Shown: positions 1 through 11,330, counted from the first letter of the stretch. The stretch is 64,000 bases of DNA from Apodemus sylvaticus (GCF_947179515.1 NC_067473.1:126207759-126271758); one strand, 5' to 3'. The notes: generated by a model from the sequence alone, not told the origin. Numbers and translations: made by a program.

Positions 1-194
1 TCTTTGAGACCTAAAGGTAAGACAGTTATTTATGTAGCTGTAAAGAAAAATATTTGACCCAGGACAAAGGTCAACTCTTAGGAAGAGTTTTTACACGAGA
101 AGCAGAGGGACAAAATGATTGAGCACTGAGTTTGGATACTTCATCACAAATCAGGGTCTGTGATTAGTTGCAAGAATGCATAAGGGCAGGATTG

Positions 195-318
195 TATATA
201 TATATTATGTGTATACAATGTATATATATTATGTGATACAATGTATATATATTATGTGTATGTGTGTGTACACATACACACACACACATATATACATATG
301 TATATATGTATATATGTA

Positions 319-360
<42 letters not shown>
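195..360. repeat. Compound TA/TG/CA microsatellite
   Basis: The tract begins with two near-identical ~24-bp units (TACAATGTATATATATTATG and neighbours), passes through TG and CA runs and TATG units, and ends in an uninterrupted TA run to about 359. Open frames here encode only Ile/Tyr/His repeats and are artefacts of the repeat. Confidence 0.97.
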
Positions 361-361
<1 letters not shown>

Positions 362-1488
362 TATATGCACTCACCTTAAGCGTAATGCTTCTTTGGAGAG
401 CTTACCAAGCAAAGAAGTCATTCACCTCAATAAAAATAAATGTTATTTACATTCACAAGTAGTTGCAATAATGCAGACTCCATTTGGAAATTCATATGCA
501 GGAAAGAATTTTGAATCTGGACCTATACAGACAGAATTATGGCATCGTCTCCAATGATTTAATGTAGCACACATGTTAAAAGAGTATCATCTTGGACCCC
601 TTCCCTCTATGGATTACTTTAATCCTTGCAATCAGATTGGATTTGGACAGTGAGGAGGGCGAGATGGAGAAGCTTGGGAAGTCTCCATCCAAAGCTATTT
701 TCGACGAGGAAGACGCCCCAGGAAGTAGAGCAGACAGGCTGCAACTGGCAAAGAAATGTGACGGCCAACTGCTTGGAATTAGTATAAAATCAATAGCGCA
801 GCTGAGTATGTGCCCGGGACAGGAACGAAAGCCAGTCCCCACCTGACAGCAGAGGTCTCTCTGTCCTGCAGCTACACAGTGCAAGCAATCCCAACAGAGC
901 AAGAACGAACGTAACAAGAGTGGGAATTTGGACTGACTCAGTCATTTAACAGGTAATTATTGGAAGACTGCTTCGTGTAAAGGCACCATGATGAGTCCCA
1001 GGGGAGAACACAGCATTGGACAAGACATATACACCCCAGCCCCATGCAGCTTTCTTCTGATTGAACAAGAGCCAGTAAAATGAATGTGCACATGTGCAGG
1101 TGGGGTGGGCTCAGTGAGTGAGGTTGCGATGAACACGAAGCCAGGAAGTAGGATATTGAAACAGTAGTGGTAGCTCAAATCTCAGACAAAGACATCTGCA
1201 AAGGCTTTGCCTGAAGAAGTGATGCAATTATACTTGGAAGAGAAGTGAGGCAACTGGTCATGTGACTTCTGAAGGCCGGGACTTCCTGGCAGAAAGCCAC
1301 TCAAGGACAAAATTCTGACACAGGACCATGGCTGACAAGTTCTGTGATTTACAAGGGCCACATGACCGGAGCAGGTAGTGAAGACATGAGCAACAGGTAA
1401 CTGGCTCAAGCTGTTAGCAGTGGTTTAGTCAGGGAACACCTTTAGAGTCAGCGTGAGCGCAAAGGGCATGACTTGATACGGTTTTATC
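361..1488. other. Stretch with no recognised gene or repeat
   Basis: Ordinary AT-rich mammalian sequence. The short open frames have no family resemblance I recognise and no flanking splice pattern I trust. Confidence 0.6.
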
Positions 1489-1489
1489 T

Positions 1490-1858
1490 GTGAATGTGTG
1501 GGTTGGGGTATGTTTAAGTATACATTTAAGCATGTTCATGTGTAGATGGTGTGTGTGTGTGTGTGTGTGTGTGTGTACACACACGCACGCACACGCGCGT
1601 GTGCTTATATGGAGGCTAGAAGAGAACCTTGGTTTGGGTGCTATGCCGTCCACTTTCTTTCTTTTGAGACAGGGTCTCACACTGGGCAGAAACTTGCCGA
1701 GGCCAGGTTGCCTCTCCAGTGAGCTTCAAGGATCTGACTGTCACCACTTCCTCAGTGCTGGGATGACAATCCATGTCACCATACCTGGTATTTTGTTGTT
1801 TGTTGAGTGGGTACTATAGTCCTTCTGTTCACATAGCAGGTGACAGGGCTGTCTCCCC
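1490..1858 (-). mobile_element. B4-type SINE (ID-B1 composite), minus strand
   Basis: After a GT/CA-rich leader (the 3' tail of the SINE read backwards) come an old 'GAGACAGGGTCTCACACTGG' block, the 'AGTGCTGGGATGACA' block typical of B1/B4 read on the minus strand, and a closing 'CTGTCTCCCCAGCC' tRNA-like head. This order is that of a B4 in reverse. The copy is diverged. Confidence 0.75.
1549..1606. repeat. (GT)n followed by (AC)n and CG-rich variants
   Basis: A GT run to about 1576 passes directly into AC repeats with interspersed CpG steps (ACGCACGC, CGCGCGTG). Because GT is followed by AC, the tract is also an inverted repeat. It belongs to the tail of the neighbouring B4. Confidence 0.95.
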
Positions 1859-2574
1859 AGCCTGACCTGACAGGCTTCTCAAAGGGTCACAGTGGCCACT
1901 TTGTTTGGCATATTTAGAACATAGATGAGAGAGAAACAAAGGAATGAGTTAGGAAGATTGCATCAAAGAAGAAGATTCCCAGGGCAGGGCAGGGGAGGGC
2001 AGGAAGGGGCAGGAAGGGGCTGGCATGTGGAATGATTCTGGGTATATTTGGAAGGAGTATGTATACAGAATTTGCTGTGAACTAGATATGCCTGCAAAAG
2101 AAGCTACAACCTCATGGTGAGGGGCCTAAACAAGTAGATGACACACATTTCTTCCAACTGGAAGAAGCTGGGTTGTAACAGGAGCAGGCTTAGGGAAGAA
2201 GTCAGAAGTCTCCATTGGACATTGGACTGCCCTATCAGGAGTCAGAAAATACAGGGAGACAAGACAGAGAACTGTAGGTTGAGGTGTAAAAGTCACAAGA
2301 ATACCTGGAGCAATTTAAAGTTGTAAATATATATGCAGTTATAGAACATGAAGGTGAGCCTGGAAAAGAGACTCCAGCTCTGGGTCCTGACAGCTTCCCC
2401 TTTAGAGATATGAGCAACTGAAGAGAAACCTACAAGGAGCAGAGAAAGCAAAACACAGCAAGCGAACAAACAAAAAATAAGCACATTGTGACCTGTGTCT
2501 ATGAAGGAGCAGGAACTTACAGCCTCACGTCTATAAAAATGTCTCCACTCAGGAAGATACGGACTGTGTCTTCC
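1859..2574. other. Stretch without a gene; G-rich tract at 1979-2024
   Basis: No gene seen. At 1979-2024 there are repeats of GGGCAGG / GGCAGGAAGGGG units with at least four G runs of three or more, so the plus strand could form a G-quadruplex. The rest is unremarkable. Confidence 0.6.
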
Positions 2575-2750
2575 TATTTACTGAGTGCTTCATGTGCCAG
2601 CATTTGTGCTGAAACATAGCTTCATCTATATACTTTAGAGACATACAGATCAAAGGGATTCAATATTTTCCTTGGGGACACAGCACTAGCACATGGTGGG
2701 ACTTAGAACCATGTTCAGGCAGTCTGTTTTCTGACCCAGAGGAAGCTGAA
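2575..2750 (-). mobile_element. MIR SINE remnant, minus strand
   Basis: The order 'TACTGAGTGCTTCATGTGCC', then a block matching the region normally reading as TTTACAGA, then 'GACACAGCACTAGCACATGG' and 'CTGTTTTCTGACCC' follows a MIR read in reverse. It is strongly diverged, as expected for a mammal-wide repeat. Confidence 0.7.
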
Positions 2751-3452
2751 AATCAACTGATACCCAAATTAACTGACACTGATCAAGATGGTGGCTTTAG
2801 TGTTTAGAAGACCTGGGCTCCTATTTGCTTGTGAATTCCTCAGACCTGGGGCAGATAGCTAGTTTTACAAAGCTTGTATTATCTCAAAAATAAGTCCGCT
2901 GTCTCCTGTGTGGATATGTATTCTCTTTCTCCCCCTCCCTCTTCCCTTCCTTCTCCATCCCTCTCCATTTCTCCTTCCCATTCATGCCAGTCAGAGTAAC
3001 TTTTCTAAACTGCACTTCAGATTGAGTCTTCTTATTAGTTGGAATCCTGCAATGACTCTCTTATTACCCACAGGATAAAGCAGTTTGCAGGTTAATTCTT
3101 GAAGCTTTCTTGGTCTAGACTGTGTTAGCCTCCTTTTCCATATACCCTCTGTTTTTTCCATAAGAATAGTGGGAGGTTATTGGGAGAATACTGGGACTAG
3201 TGCTGTTTATAAGCTAGCTCTTTCTTGTCCTCCATCTCCTCTATATGCATGATAATCTCTTGGAAAACAGAATCCTATTCCAAGGAATCGACCAATACTA
3301 ATATGGGACATGTCATAGAGAGTCTCTGTCAGAATGAGGCATGGGAGTATGGCTGGTCACATGATACAAAGTACTGCTTGGTAAGTGACAATATTGCAAA
3401 AGCATAAATGGAAATCATGAGGAGTTATGTTGGAGTAAAGAATATCCATTCA
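2751..3452. other. Stretch without a gene; pyrimidine tract at 2926-2998
   Basis: No gene or known repeat recognised. A ~70-bp C/T-rich tract (CTCCCCCTCCCTCTTCCCTT and following) lies at 2926-2998. A remainder of unique sequence follows. Confidence 0.55.
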
Positions 3453-3580
3453 TACTGGGACTTGTGGTATATACCTGTGATTATAGTACTTGGGAGTTTG
3501 AGGCAGAAATATGAGTTTGCTACATAGTAGTTTGAGGTCAGTCTGGACTTCTGTAGAACTGTTTCAAAAAACTGGACAAG
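3453..3580 (+). mobile_element. B1 SINE, plus strand, diverged
   Basis: 'TATACCTGTGATTATAGTAC', 'TTGGGAGTTTGAGGCAGAAA', 'GTAGTTTGAGGTCAGTCTGG' and a terminal 'TGTTTCAAAAAACT' follow the B1 order (7SL-like left part, B1 tail). Confidence 0.85.
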
Positions 3581-3582
3581 AG

Positions 3583-3778
3583 GCTAGAGAAATGGCTCAG
3601 TGTTTTATGAATATGTACTGCTCTTACAGAGGACCAAGTTCAGTTCCTAGAACCCAGATCTGGTATCTTGCAACCACCTATAACTCCAGATTCAAGGAAT
3701 CTGATACCATCCTCAGACCTCTGAGGGTGCCAGCTATACCTCCCCCCCCCCCCCCGACACAATTAAAAATGAAATAAC
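3583..3778 (+). mobile_element. B3/B2-family SINE, plus strand
   Basis: It starts with the tRNA-like head 'GGCTAGAGAAATGGCTCAGT' and continues through 'CTCTTACAGAGGACCAAGTT' and 'CAACCACCTATAACTCCAGA', as in B3/B2. A run of 14 C (3742-3755) sits near the 3' end, before the A-rich tail 'AATTAAAAATGAAATAA'. Confidence 0.88.
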
Positions 3779-5634
3779 ATTTTGAAGCAAAAAGGAAAGA
3801 AGACAAGATAACTATCCACTCAATTTAATCTGCAAATGATAGACATCTTTGTTGTTTAGCCTAGGAAGCTAGTGCTTCTTCCAAATCAGCATCAAAGCTG
3901 CAACTGAAGTGTAGAAGAAAGGGCAGATGTATAGTCTGTACTACTAACTCACAATAACTATTCCATGAGACTTTTCTTTCTAAGGGATGGGTTGGAAGTT
4001 ACTGTTTAGCTTCATTTACTTGTTTGTTTCTATGCTGAAATTAAATGGTCAATAATCATGAGACAGTTTAGTACTGGTTCAAAATGAAGGCATGAACCTG
4101 AAGCCTGACCGTGGGAGCTCTGTGTTGTCCTCCTCTGCTTCTGCAGTTGTTTTCTTAACCTTTCTTCCTGAGTGGCATTCAATTCTAGCAACAATAGGAC
4201 TGATCAGTAAATATCCTTTGAGGTAAGGCTTAGACTATTTCATCAAGCAACAGGACAGCATGTGCCTGTAAGACACACCACATCCAAACAGGGACAATTA
4301 TCTCTGATGGAGAGGCATATCCTGGAGCAAAAACAATCACCTCATAAGAATCAGATTTCTCCCAATCAAGCAATGAGGACAGTGACATGTTCCTCACAGA
4401 CCTAGAGCTGAGGTGCAACCCACCAGACCACACCTTGACCTGGACTGCTTAATTTTGTATACTGCTTTTCTCCCTCCACTCCAATGCTTTCTCCTTTTGA
4501 CCAGAAAGTTCACACCAGTACCCCAAAGGCAGACTGTTAAGAGAGCTGAGAGAGATGCCCCTGGGGTGCTTCTCTTCCCACTGTCCAATAACTCCTCTTT
4601 GTCAACTTTTCATACCTGTGAGCCTACAGGGACATTTCAACCCCCCCCCCCCCCCAAACCACATCTGGGAGAGGAGCAGGAAACAGTCTAATGCCAGAAG
4701 TAAGAATGGCGTGACAATAAAGGCATATGACACGTGCTGGATACTTGAGGTGAGTTTGAAACATAAGCTGCCAGCACCACAAACCGTTCTTTCTCACTGC
4801 ACGTGTGCTTTGGGGTCTGCGCAGGGCAACCTGCTCACCTCAGCCAACTGTATCTTAGCTGAGTGCAGATCATTTCACTTATGCGTTTGCAGATCATTTA
4901 CTTATTACCATTTACATTTGTTAGCTCCTCATCTTTATTTGCAGCAATTACACCACATTATAATCACACTTTATAAAGAGTTCAGTGAGTCATAAGTGGC
5001 TCATCGATGCATGAAAGTGTTAAGGAATGGCTACATGAATGCTACTTCAGAGCCACCCTGTGGCTATAATGAATTGCACTTTGGGGGGGTCAGTGTAGGA
5101 TTTGAACTTGATTATGTGGCGACAAGTGACTTGTTAATATGAATTGCTTGGGCAACTGGAAGCGAGATAAAGTGAAAAGAGGATCCCTGTTTCAACCTTA
5201 TTTTTACATCCTCTTGTAAATTTTTGAAAATGTGCCTTTCTATCTGTTACTTTCTTCATTGTCCCCCAAAGGTAAGCATTGCGCTCTGTCTCAGCTCTCA
5301 GAATCTCCCTCTGTTTTTTCTCTTTCCCAGGCTCGGATGACCATCAATTCCCCCAAAAACCCCAAAATTGTAGAAATTGTACTTTTTGAGTACAATCTCT
5401 TTTCTCTTATCTCTAAACATCTGGATGAGAAATGAGATAAAAGAGTGTTTTAAAACTAACAACAGACGTTTAGTTCTTTTGTTCAACATGCAGAATCTCA
5501 ACAATCTTTTCAGAGCTCTCATGCTCAGATGCATCACCAGTGCAAAGCCAAGACGCTAGCATTTCTCAGGAAAATAAAACAGTGGGACATATATCCTGAC
5601 TGACAAGACTCTGGCTTGTTAGAAAGACTCTCGC
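3779..5634. other. Stretch without a gene; C15 tract at 4641-4655
   Basis: About 1.9 kb with no recognised exon or repeat family. It holds a perfect 15-C homopolymer (4641-4655) and a G7 near 5084. A pyrimidine tract ending in CAG near 5310-5330 resembles a splice acceptor, but no exon could be supported. Confidence 0.55.
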
Positions 5635-5669
5635 TTTTCCTCAGAAAATTTTCACTTTTCTGAGGAAAA
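5635..5669. repeat. Perfect 14-bp inverted repeat (hairpin)
   Basis: Arm TTTTCCTCAGAAAA at 5635-5648 and its exact complement TTTTCTGAGGAAAA at 5656-5669 enclose a 7-base spacer. An A-rich run containing AATAAA follows at once. The arms are unrelated to any element I recognise. Confidence 0.95.
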
Positions 5670-5704
5670 AAAATAAACAATTTTATTGATTGACACACAT
5701 TGTC

Positions 5705-6003
5705 TTAGGGTTTTATTGCTGTGAAGGGACATCATGACCATAGCAACTCTTATAAAGGAACTCATCTAACTGGGGCTGGATTACAGTTCAGAGGTTTAGT
5801 CCATTATGGTCTTGGTGGGAAGCATGGGGGCATGCAGGCAGACATGGTGCTGGAGAAGGAACTGAGAGTTTTACATATGGATCTGCAGGCAGCAGGAAAG
5901 ATGGTGAGTCACTATTTCCAACAAGGCCACGTCTACTCCAATCAGGCTACCCATCCTAATAGTGCCACTCCCTATGAGCCACTACCATGCACACTACCAC
6001 CAC
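5705..6003 (-). mobile_element. Rodent hAT-Charlie-type MITE (URR1B-like)
   Basis: Begins 'TTAGGGTTTTATTGCTGTGA' and continues 'GGGGCTGGATTACAGTTCAG', 'GCATGCAGGCAGACATGGTG', ending 'TAATAGTGCCACTCCCTATG'. This is the common rodent element I know as URR1B, non-autonomous, no coding capacity. The same family in opposite orientation is at 43837-44171. Confidence 0.7.

Positions 6004-6004
<1 letters not shown>

Positions 6005-6043
<39 letters not shown>
6005..6043. repeat. (CA)n microsatellite
   Basis: An uninterrupted CA dinucleotide run that directly abuts, and probably expanded inside, the end of the URR1-type element. Confidence 0.98.
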
Positions 6044-6047
<4 letters not shown>

Positions 6048-6290
6048 ATAGAATATTCTGTAAGGTTCCCAACAACTGAAGAATGGGTTGAGAATTTACT
6101 AGTGATCATCTTTGAGGTTAATTATCCTGTCCTCCAGATTTAGATATGAGATATATTTGATTGTGTGCCATGAATCAGGGTTAGTTGGTTAATCTGTGTT
6201 TCACGAGAGTGTCTACAACTACTGCAGTGAAGAACTTAGAGAACTGATAGCACTTTTACCTTCATTTTTATATTCTCTTATGGCTTATAT

Positions 6291-6660
6291 GCTGGCCGGT
6301 TTTTGTCAACTTAACACAAACTTAGAAATATCTGGGAAAGGGAAATCTCAGTTGAGGAACTGTTTCCACGAGATTGGCCTGGGGGTATGTCTATAGGACA
6401 TTTTCTTGATGATTGATTGATGTAGGTGGTTTTACTCCCGGGCAGATAGGCCTGGGTTGTAGAAGAACAAAAGCTGAGCAAGTCATAAAGAGCAAGTCAG
6501 TAAGCAACATCCCTTCATGTTTTCCCCTTCAATTCCTTCCTCTAGCTTCCTGCCTTGAGTTCTTGTGCCAAATTCCTTCATTGATAGACTGTCATTTTAA
6601 ATAAATCCATTCTTTTCCTAAGTTGGTTTTGTCATGGGTTTAGCGCAGAGACAGAGGAAA
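6291..6660 (+). mobile_element. Rodent MITE, probably hAT-Charlie type (RCHARR1-like)
   Basis: 'CTGGCCGGTTTTTGTCAACT', 'GATTGGCCTGGGGGTATGTC', 'TTTTCTTGATGATTGATTGA', 'GCAAGTCAGTAAGCAACATC' and 'AAATAAATCCATTCTTTTCC' follow a common rodent interspersed repeat. Family name from memory; the match to a repeated rodent element is firmer than the class. No coding capacity. Confidence 0.6.
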
Positions 6661-8275
6661 CAAACTTATATAGTTTACAAAGCTCATTTGATCAGTTTTC
6701 CTTTATTTAAATTGTTCATTTTTATTATCTTCTATGATACAAATGCTGTCAAAGAATTGTGGCTCATAGAACTTTTGAAAGAAGTTATGGTTGCTTTATC
6801 ATTGGAAGTGGCTTGCTATTTTTTTGCTGTTGATGTTGTTGTTTTTGTTGTTGTTTTTCTCCCCTCCCTCTCCCTCCCCCCAACAGGGATCCAAGCAACT
6901 GAAACTCCTCAGCTAAGGTTTTTGAGGAAAGACACGGTCCAATGAGATTCTGTGAGAAATTAAGTATGTGAATAATTTTGTATGCACATTTGCATAGGAA
7001 AAACACCTGCACATCTGGGTTCTCTGCTGTCTCTCTTGATTAATATGCATGGAGCCCAGAACTGCTCATTTCTGGGCAGTAAAAACTAAATAAACTTGGC
7101 TTTTTTTTTTCTAGCAAATCTCTGGGTCTGGAGCATTGCAATGAAATGTACCAAGCTAGCTGCTCCTTTCCTGTTGAATTGATCTTAGAGCAGCAGCTCC
7201 ATTTTGACACTCAACACATAGTTTCCCTCTACTAAAGGAAAAGCATGACAACCATTAACAGCAGACAACGGGCTTAGCAATGCAATTGAAACCATATGGT
7301 AAACTGGAATGTTTCATAGGATTGCTTTTAAAAACAGGTAGGGGAAGGTGATTCCTGACTCCTGCTAAGAGACACATGTAACAGGAAAACACAGGCCATC
7401 TGGCTAGCTTGTCTCCAAATAAACGATTCCACCTTTTCTTATATATCTTATTTCCCTTAGCATTTACAGAGATGTAGAGGAAGACAGTAAAAAGTAACTT
7501 CCTTTCTAAGGCTGGGGGAAAAAGTCCAGAATCATTTTAGATCTAACCGGGTAAACTGGAAGGCAGATGTAGGGTTCAATGTATAGCTGGATTTCCAAAT
7601 CTGAGGGTCCCATATCAGCAGAGTTGACCAACTATAATCTGAGACCATTTGAAAAACAGTTGTGTTCATATGCAACATATGCAGATGTCTGTGTGTGATA
7701 TGTATATGTATAGCATGCATGTGAGAATACCAGTATATGTGCCCTATGCAGGCACATATAGGCTAGAGAAGATATATGAAGATACATCAGATATTTTCCT
7801 CATTTTCCTCTATGGTTTTGTATCTTAACTGTCTTGACATAGTCAACCCCCATTTCTTTCAGCTTTCTTTATACTTTGTCTACACTGTGTGAGCTGTTCC
7901 CCTCCTAGGTCCTTCTTTCTTATTCTTCACTCTGTATCTTACTATTCACTTCTTCAGTCATGATCTTGCAAGTATTTTCAATGCCCTTTGCCCATTTAAT
8001 ACTTGACTAACAAAAATTCCACCCTTATTTGGGCCCATCCCATAGTGCATCCTGTCTACACTCACATTCCAGGGCTATGTGGCATACACCTCTGCAAATT
8101 GGGGCCAACAGAGATTCGTGATCGCTGACCTTAAACAGCTTATGCATTTTCTCCAACAATCCTATTTTCCATCTTAGCTTTTGTCCATTCAAGTTTAGTT
8201 TTTCACAGGACCTAGGTCAAATATTCTCTGTTTTCATCAAGTCTCCAATTTCCCTATCTCATCATCTCCTTGATA
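6661..8275. other. Stretch without a gene; TTG-rich and CT-rich tract 6823-6884, hairpin 7734-7760
   Basis: No exon recognised. A (TTG)n-like run followed by CTCCC repeats lies at 6823-6884. A perfect 10-bp inverted repeat (TATATGTGCC / GGCACATATA, 7-base spacer) lies at 7734-7760. Confidence 0.55.
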
Positions 8276-8347
8276 GAATAAAATAAAATAAAATAAAATA
8301 AAATAAAATAAAATAAAATAAAATAAAATAAAATAAAATAAAATAAA
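8276..8347. repeat. (AAAAT)n pentanucleotide microsatellite
   Basis: About 14 uninterrupted AAAAT/AATAA units. It is a typical expanded A-rich tail, but no SINE or LINE body is visible next to it. Confidence 0.98.
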
Positions 8348-8631
8348 GCAATCAGGAAAATTGCCTCAATGTCCTCTCATAACACCCAATCAGTTTGTTT
8401 TTTGTACTTCTTTGTTTTCACTGTACCTCTCTGTTTTCACTGGAGTTTGGTTAAAGTTGAAGCAGGAGCGCAAGAATGAGGCAGAAGAGGTGGATGTTAG
8501 GGCCAGATGGGAAATGGGCCCAGGTCCTGATCACACTGCTCAGTTGTCCACTGCTGTACAAGATGCTGATACAACCAGACATTTTCCAGTCAGGGGCCCT
8601 CGTGAAAACCCACACTGAATACAGGTGCAGG
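8348..8631. other. Short stretch without a gene
   Basis: No repeat or exon recognised between the AAAAT array and the Tigger-like remnant. Confidence 0.5.
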
Positions 8632-8852
8632 TGATTCTCAGTTTACAATGGTCACACTGACGAATTTTCAGCCCTACAGTGGTGTGAAGGCCGTACACAT
8701 TCAGAAGGACCCATGCTCATGCACTGCACTCTAAGGTGTTCTCTGGGCTGTAACCATACAGGATGGTACTTTCGTGATGCTATGGGGTGGCTGAGAGCCG
8801 TGACTCCCAGCCAGCCACGATGTCATTGTGGGGAGCAAGGCCACTCTAAGTG
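8632..8852 (+). mobile_element. Ancient Tigger-like DNA transposon remnant
   Basis: 'TCTCAGTTTACAATGGTCAC', 'GGTGTGAAGGCCGTACACAT', 'TTTCGTGATGCTATGG' and 'GTGACTCCCAGCCAGCCACG' follow, in order, one end of an old eutherian TcMar/Tigger-type element (consensus recalled from human genomes). Only one end is present; the copy is heavily mutated and non-coding. Confidence 0.55.
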
Positions 8853-9854
8853 GCTTGGCTTTGAGAGCTGATGAGTTTAGGGGTCTTAATTAATTTTCAT
8901 CATTCAATGGTCTTATAGAATTATAACTCAATTTTATGTTAAGGATCATCTATTTTCTAGAATACTCTAATAGGATGAAGAACAGGAAAGAAATCTCAAA
9001 TGGCTTCTGCTCATCTTTTGGTTTCTATTGTCCCAAATTTCTCTCAACCTCTCTTTGGTGGTATCTGATAACTTTTACTTTTGTCATTATTCTTTTTCTG
9101 TCTCTTCTATCCTCTCCTCTCCTCTCCTTTGGGGAGGCATATTTATCTTCTATTCGACTGCTTAAAGCCTCCTGGATCATAAATCCTCTCGCAATCTTTA
9201 CAACTGTTCTTGTTATGATTTGGAATGGTTGCTATATCCCTTGTCTCCAGGTTCACCAGTCTTCCCTCCTGCCATGTTTAATCTGTAACTGTCTCCCAGA
9301 CTCTGGGTATCAAGATGTGCAATCTTCATCTCTGTTTTTCTGATCACAACTGTTTGATTTTTTTCCCCTCTAAATTATTGAATATATTAGATAGTTTAAT
9401 GATGGATTTAGGTCCTTTCTGAGTCATTTTGTCATTTTAATGATTTCTTAATAAGCTTTGGGTGCTTTTATCTTGTGGCATACCCTTTTGTAGGTTTGTT
9501 GATTTTTAAGTTTGTATTTCTTTGATTGAATGCTAGCCATGACTGAGTGCTTGAGGGTTTTTTCCTCCTTAAAATGATCTCCTAGCTTTTCTTCGTGATT
9601 TGAAGCAGTGAGATCTTTTCAGGTCTCACTTTAAGAGGGCCAGGGACACTCACACAGCGTTTGAACTCAGGTAAATTTTTCCACTGTGAGGAGTTGTTAC
9701 TGTTCTCGCACACTCCCACAGCAGCTCTTGAGACTCTGTTAAGTGTCCATATCCAGGTCACCAAGACCACTCTGTGCTTCTGTGATTCACCAGGAGATAT
9801 CAAAGGATGAAGCACACATTGGACCAGTGAAGGCTTTCTATAAGATAGTAGTGT
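8853..9854. other. Stretch without a gene
   Basis: About 1 kb. An open frame at 8936-9343 gives a hydrophobic product but has no recognisable family, codon bias or splice context. T-rich sequence near 9340-9570 could be an old LINE fragment, but I cannot support it. Confidence 0.45.
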
Positions 9855-9990
9855 GAATGTGGAGATCAAAGGACAACTTGTGGAGCTGTCTCTTCCCTTA
9901 ATTCTTATCCCTCATTGGGATGGAATTCAGGTCCTGAGGTTTGAGAGTGGGCACCTTTCCTGATAAACACCAATCACCCTTAAGCCCAAT
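9855..9990 (-). mobile_element. tRNA-derived rodent SINE (B3/RSINE1-like), minus strand
   Basis: 'GTGGAGATCAAAGGACAACT', 'TGGAATTCAGGTCCTGAGG' and a worn 'CACCAATCACCCTTAAGCCC' end match a common rodent SINE read in reverse. Confidence 0.6.
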
Positions 9991-10066
9991 ATTGTGTCTT
10001 CTGTGCCTAGCATGAAGATTGGCATAAAATAGATGCTCAGTAAATGCACACTAAATGAAGATTAAA
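9991..10066 (+). mobile_element. MIR/L2 3'-end fragment, plus strand
   Basis: 'TGTGCCTAGCATGAAGATTG' and 'ATAGATGCTCAGTAAATGCA' are the conserved 3' core shared by MIR and L2 elements. Confidence 0.6.
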
Positions 10067-10232
10067 GGTTAACATTGTGAGACTATAGAACTCTTAATAT
10101 TATACAATAAAATAGACAAATGCTAAAAACAAATCAACATTTATTTGTAGTATTTCCAGATTTAAAATGGACACTTTTCATGTATCATAGTAATAAAAAT
10201 GTTAGATATTGATTTACTAAGTTGCAAATACA

Positions 10233-10390
10233 GTTAAAGTCAGCATGCTGGCATACACCTTTAATATCACACTCAGGAAGAAGAGTCAGAGGCAGAATCA
10301 TGGGCAGGTGAATATAGAAATTAGTTAAATGATATGTTCTAGGGCAACCAGGGCTGCATAGAGAGAAGCCTGTCTAAAAACACAATAGAT
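10233..10390 (+). mobile_element. B1 SINE, plus strand, diverged
   Basis: 'ATGCTGGCATACACCTTTAA', 'TCAGGAAGAAGAGTCAGAGG' and 'CAACCAGGGCTGCATAGAGA' then 'AGCCTGTCTAAAAACA' keep the B1 order, with a small internal insertion. Confidence 0.85.
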
Positions 10391-10440
10391 GGTAACTTAC
10401 CAAGAATATGTAAATTACATATACGTATACAATGTATATA

Positions 10441-10556
10441 TAGAGGGGGCAGGCTGCAATGGAACTTGCTGTGGAAATGAGGATGGTTTTGAACTTGTAA
10501 TTCTTCTGCCTCCACTTCCTAAGTGCTAAGATTATCGTCAAGTACAACCTTTTTAT
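10441..10556 (-). mobile_element. B1 fragment, minus strand
   Basis: 'GTTTTGAACTTGTAATTCTT' followed by 'CTGCCTCCACTTCCTAAGTG' and 'CTAAGATTATCGTC' are the central and left parts of a B1 in reverse. Confidence 0.75.
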
Positions 10557-10599
10557 CTGTAAATGAACAATTTAGCAAAGGGTGTCCAGAACTTTAAAA

Positions 10600-10992
10600 T
10601 ATTCACAATTTTGTGTCATAAAATTCCACTTCCCATAATTCATCATAAGAAACCAATTAAGAGATATAAGATTCACTGTATCATTATTTATTTATAATGA
10701 CAAATATTTATAAGTATAAAACATGTCCAATGGTAGGGGAAGTTAAATAAAGCATGGGATACAAATACAATGAGATATAAAGAAGTCCACTATAGGTTAT
10801 CTTTAATCAATACTCACTGACATGGAAAGAGACCCATGGTAAAATAAGTGAATGGCCCGAGGTGGTAGTCAATCCATTTTGATGCAAATTTTGTGTTCAT
10901 GTCAGCCTGTGTGCTTTAAATGTGTACTTAGTTTTAAATGTGTATTTTAAAAACATATTTTAAAATTAGGATATATTTTCTAAAGTATTCAT
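10600..10992 (+). mobile_element. Ancient L1 (L1M-type) 3' fragment
   Basis: 'AATGGTAGGGGAAGTTAAAT', 'ACATGGAAAGAGACCCATGG' and 'TAAGTGAATGGCCC', then 'AATCCATTTTGATGCAAATT', follow the old L1 ORF2-end/3'-UTR region. All reading frames are broken. Confidence 0.6.
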
Positions 10993-11037
10993 TACTTTAA
11001 AGGATGATCAGTATTCTTTATTTTCTTCCTTAAGTGA

Positions 11038-11248
11038 TAATTGTTATTTTTAATATTTATGTGTGCATGTTTGTCTGTTTGTGTACCATGTGCATGCAGT
11101 ACCCACAGAGCCCAGAAGAGGGCATAAGCTGCCCTGGAACTGGAGATAGTAGAGGTTGTGTTGCCCCATGTGGATGCTGGGGTCTGAACACTGGTCCTCT
11201 GAAAAACTTAGCAGGTGCTCTTTATTGATTCATCTCTCAGCCCATCTT
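11038..11248 (-). mobile_element. B3 SINE, minus strand
   Basis: 'CATGCAGTACCCACAGAGCC', 'CAGAAGAGGGCATAAGCTGC', 'GATGCTGGGGTCTGAACACT', then a head region 'TGATTCATCTCTCAGCCCA', are B3 in reverse. Confidence 0.88.
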
Positions 11249-11283
11249 AAGTGACTCTGTAAGATGAGTGTGTTCTATTATTA

Positions 11284-11285
<2 letters not shown>

Positions 11286-11325
<40 letters not shown>
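11286..11325. repeat. (CA)20 microsatellite
   Basis: A pure AC/CA run of about 40 bases. Confidence 0.98.

Positions 11326-11330
<5 letters not shown>

Noticed and set aside
164..557. Overlapping Ile/Tyr/His-repeat open frames on both strands
   Set aside because: Translation of a TA/CA microsatellite; no biological coding signal.
5232..5560. Possible exon between splice-like sites near 5330 and 5272
   Set aside because: A pyrimidine tract plus CAG and a GGTAAG are present, but in the wrong order for one exon and without a coding match.
8936..9343. 135-codon hydrophobic open frame as a membrane protein
   Set aside because: T-rich sequence gives Leu/Phe/Ser-rich peptides by chance; no family, codon bias or flanking splice sites.
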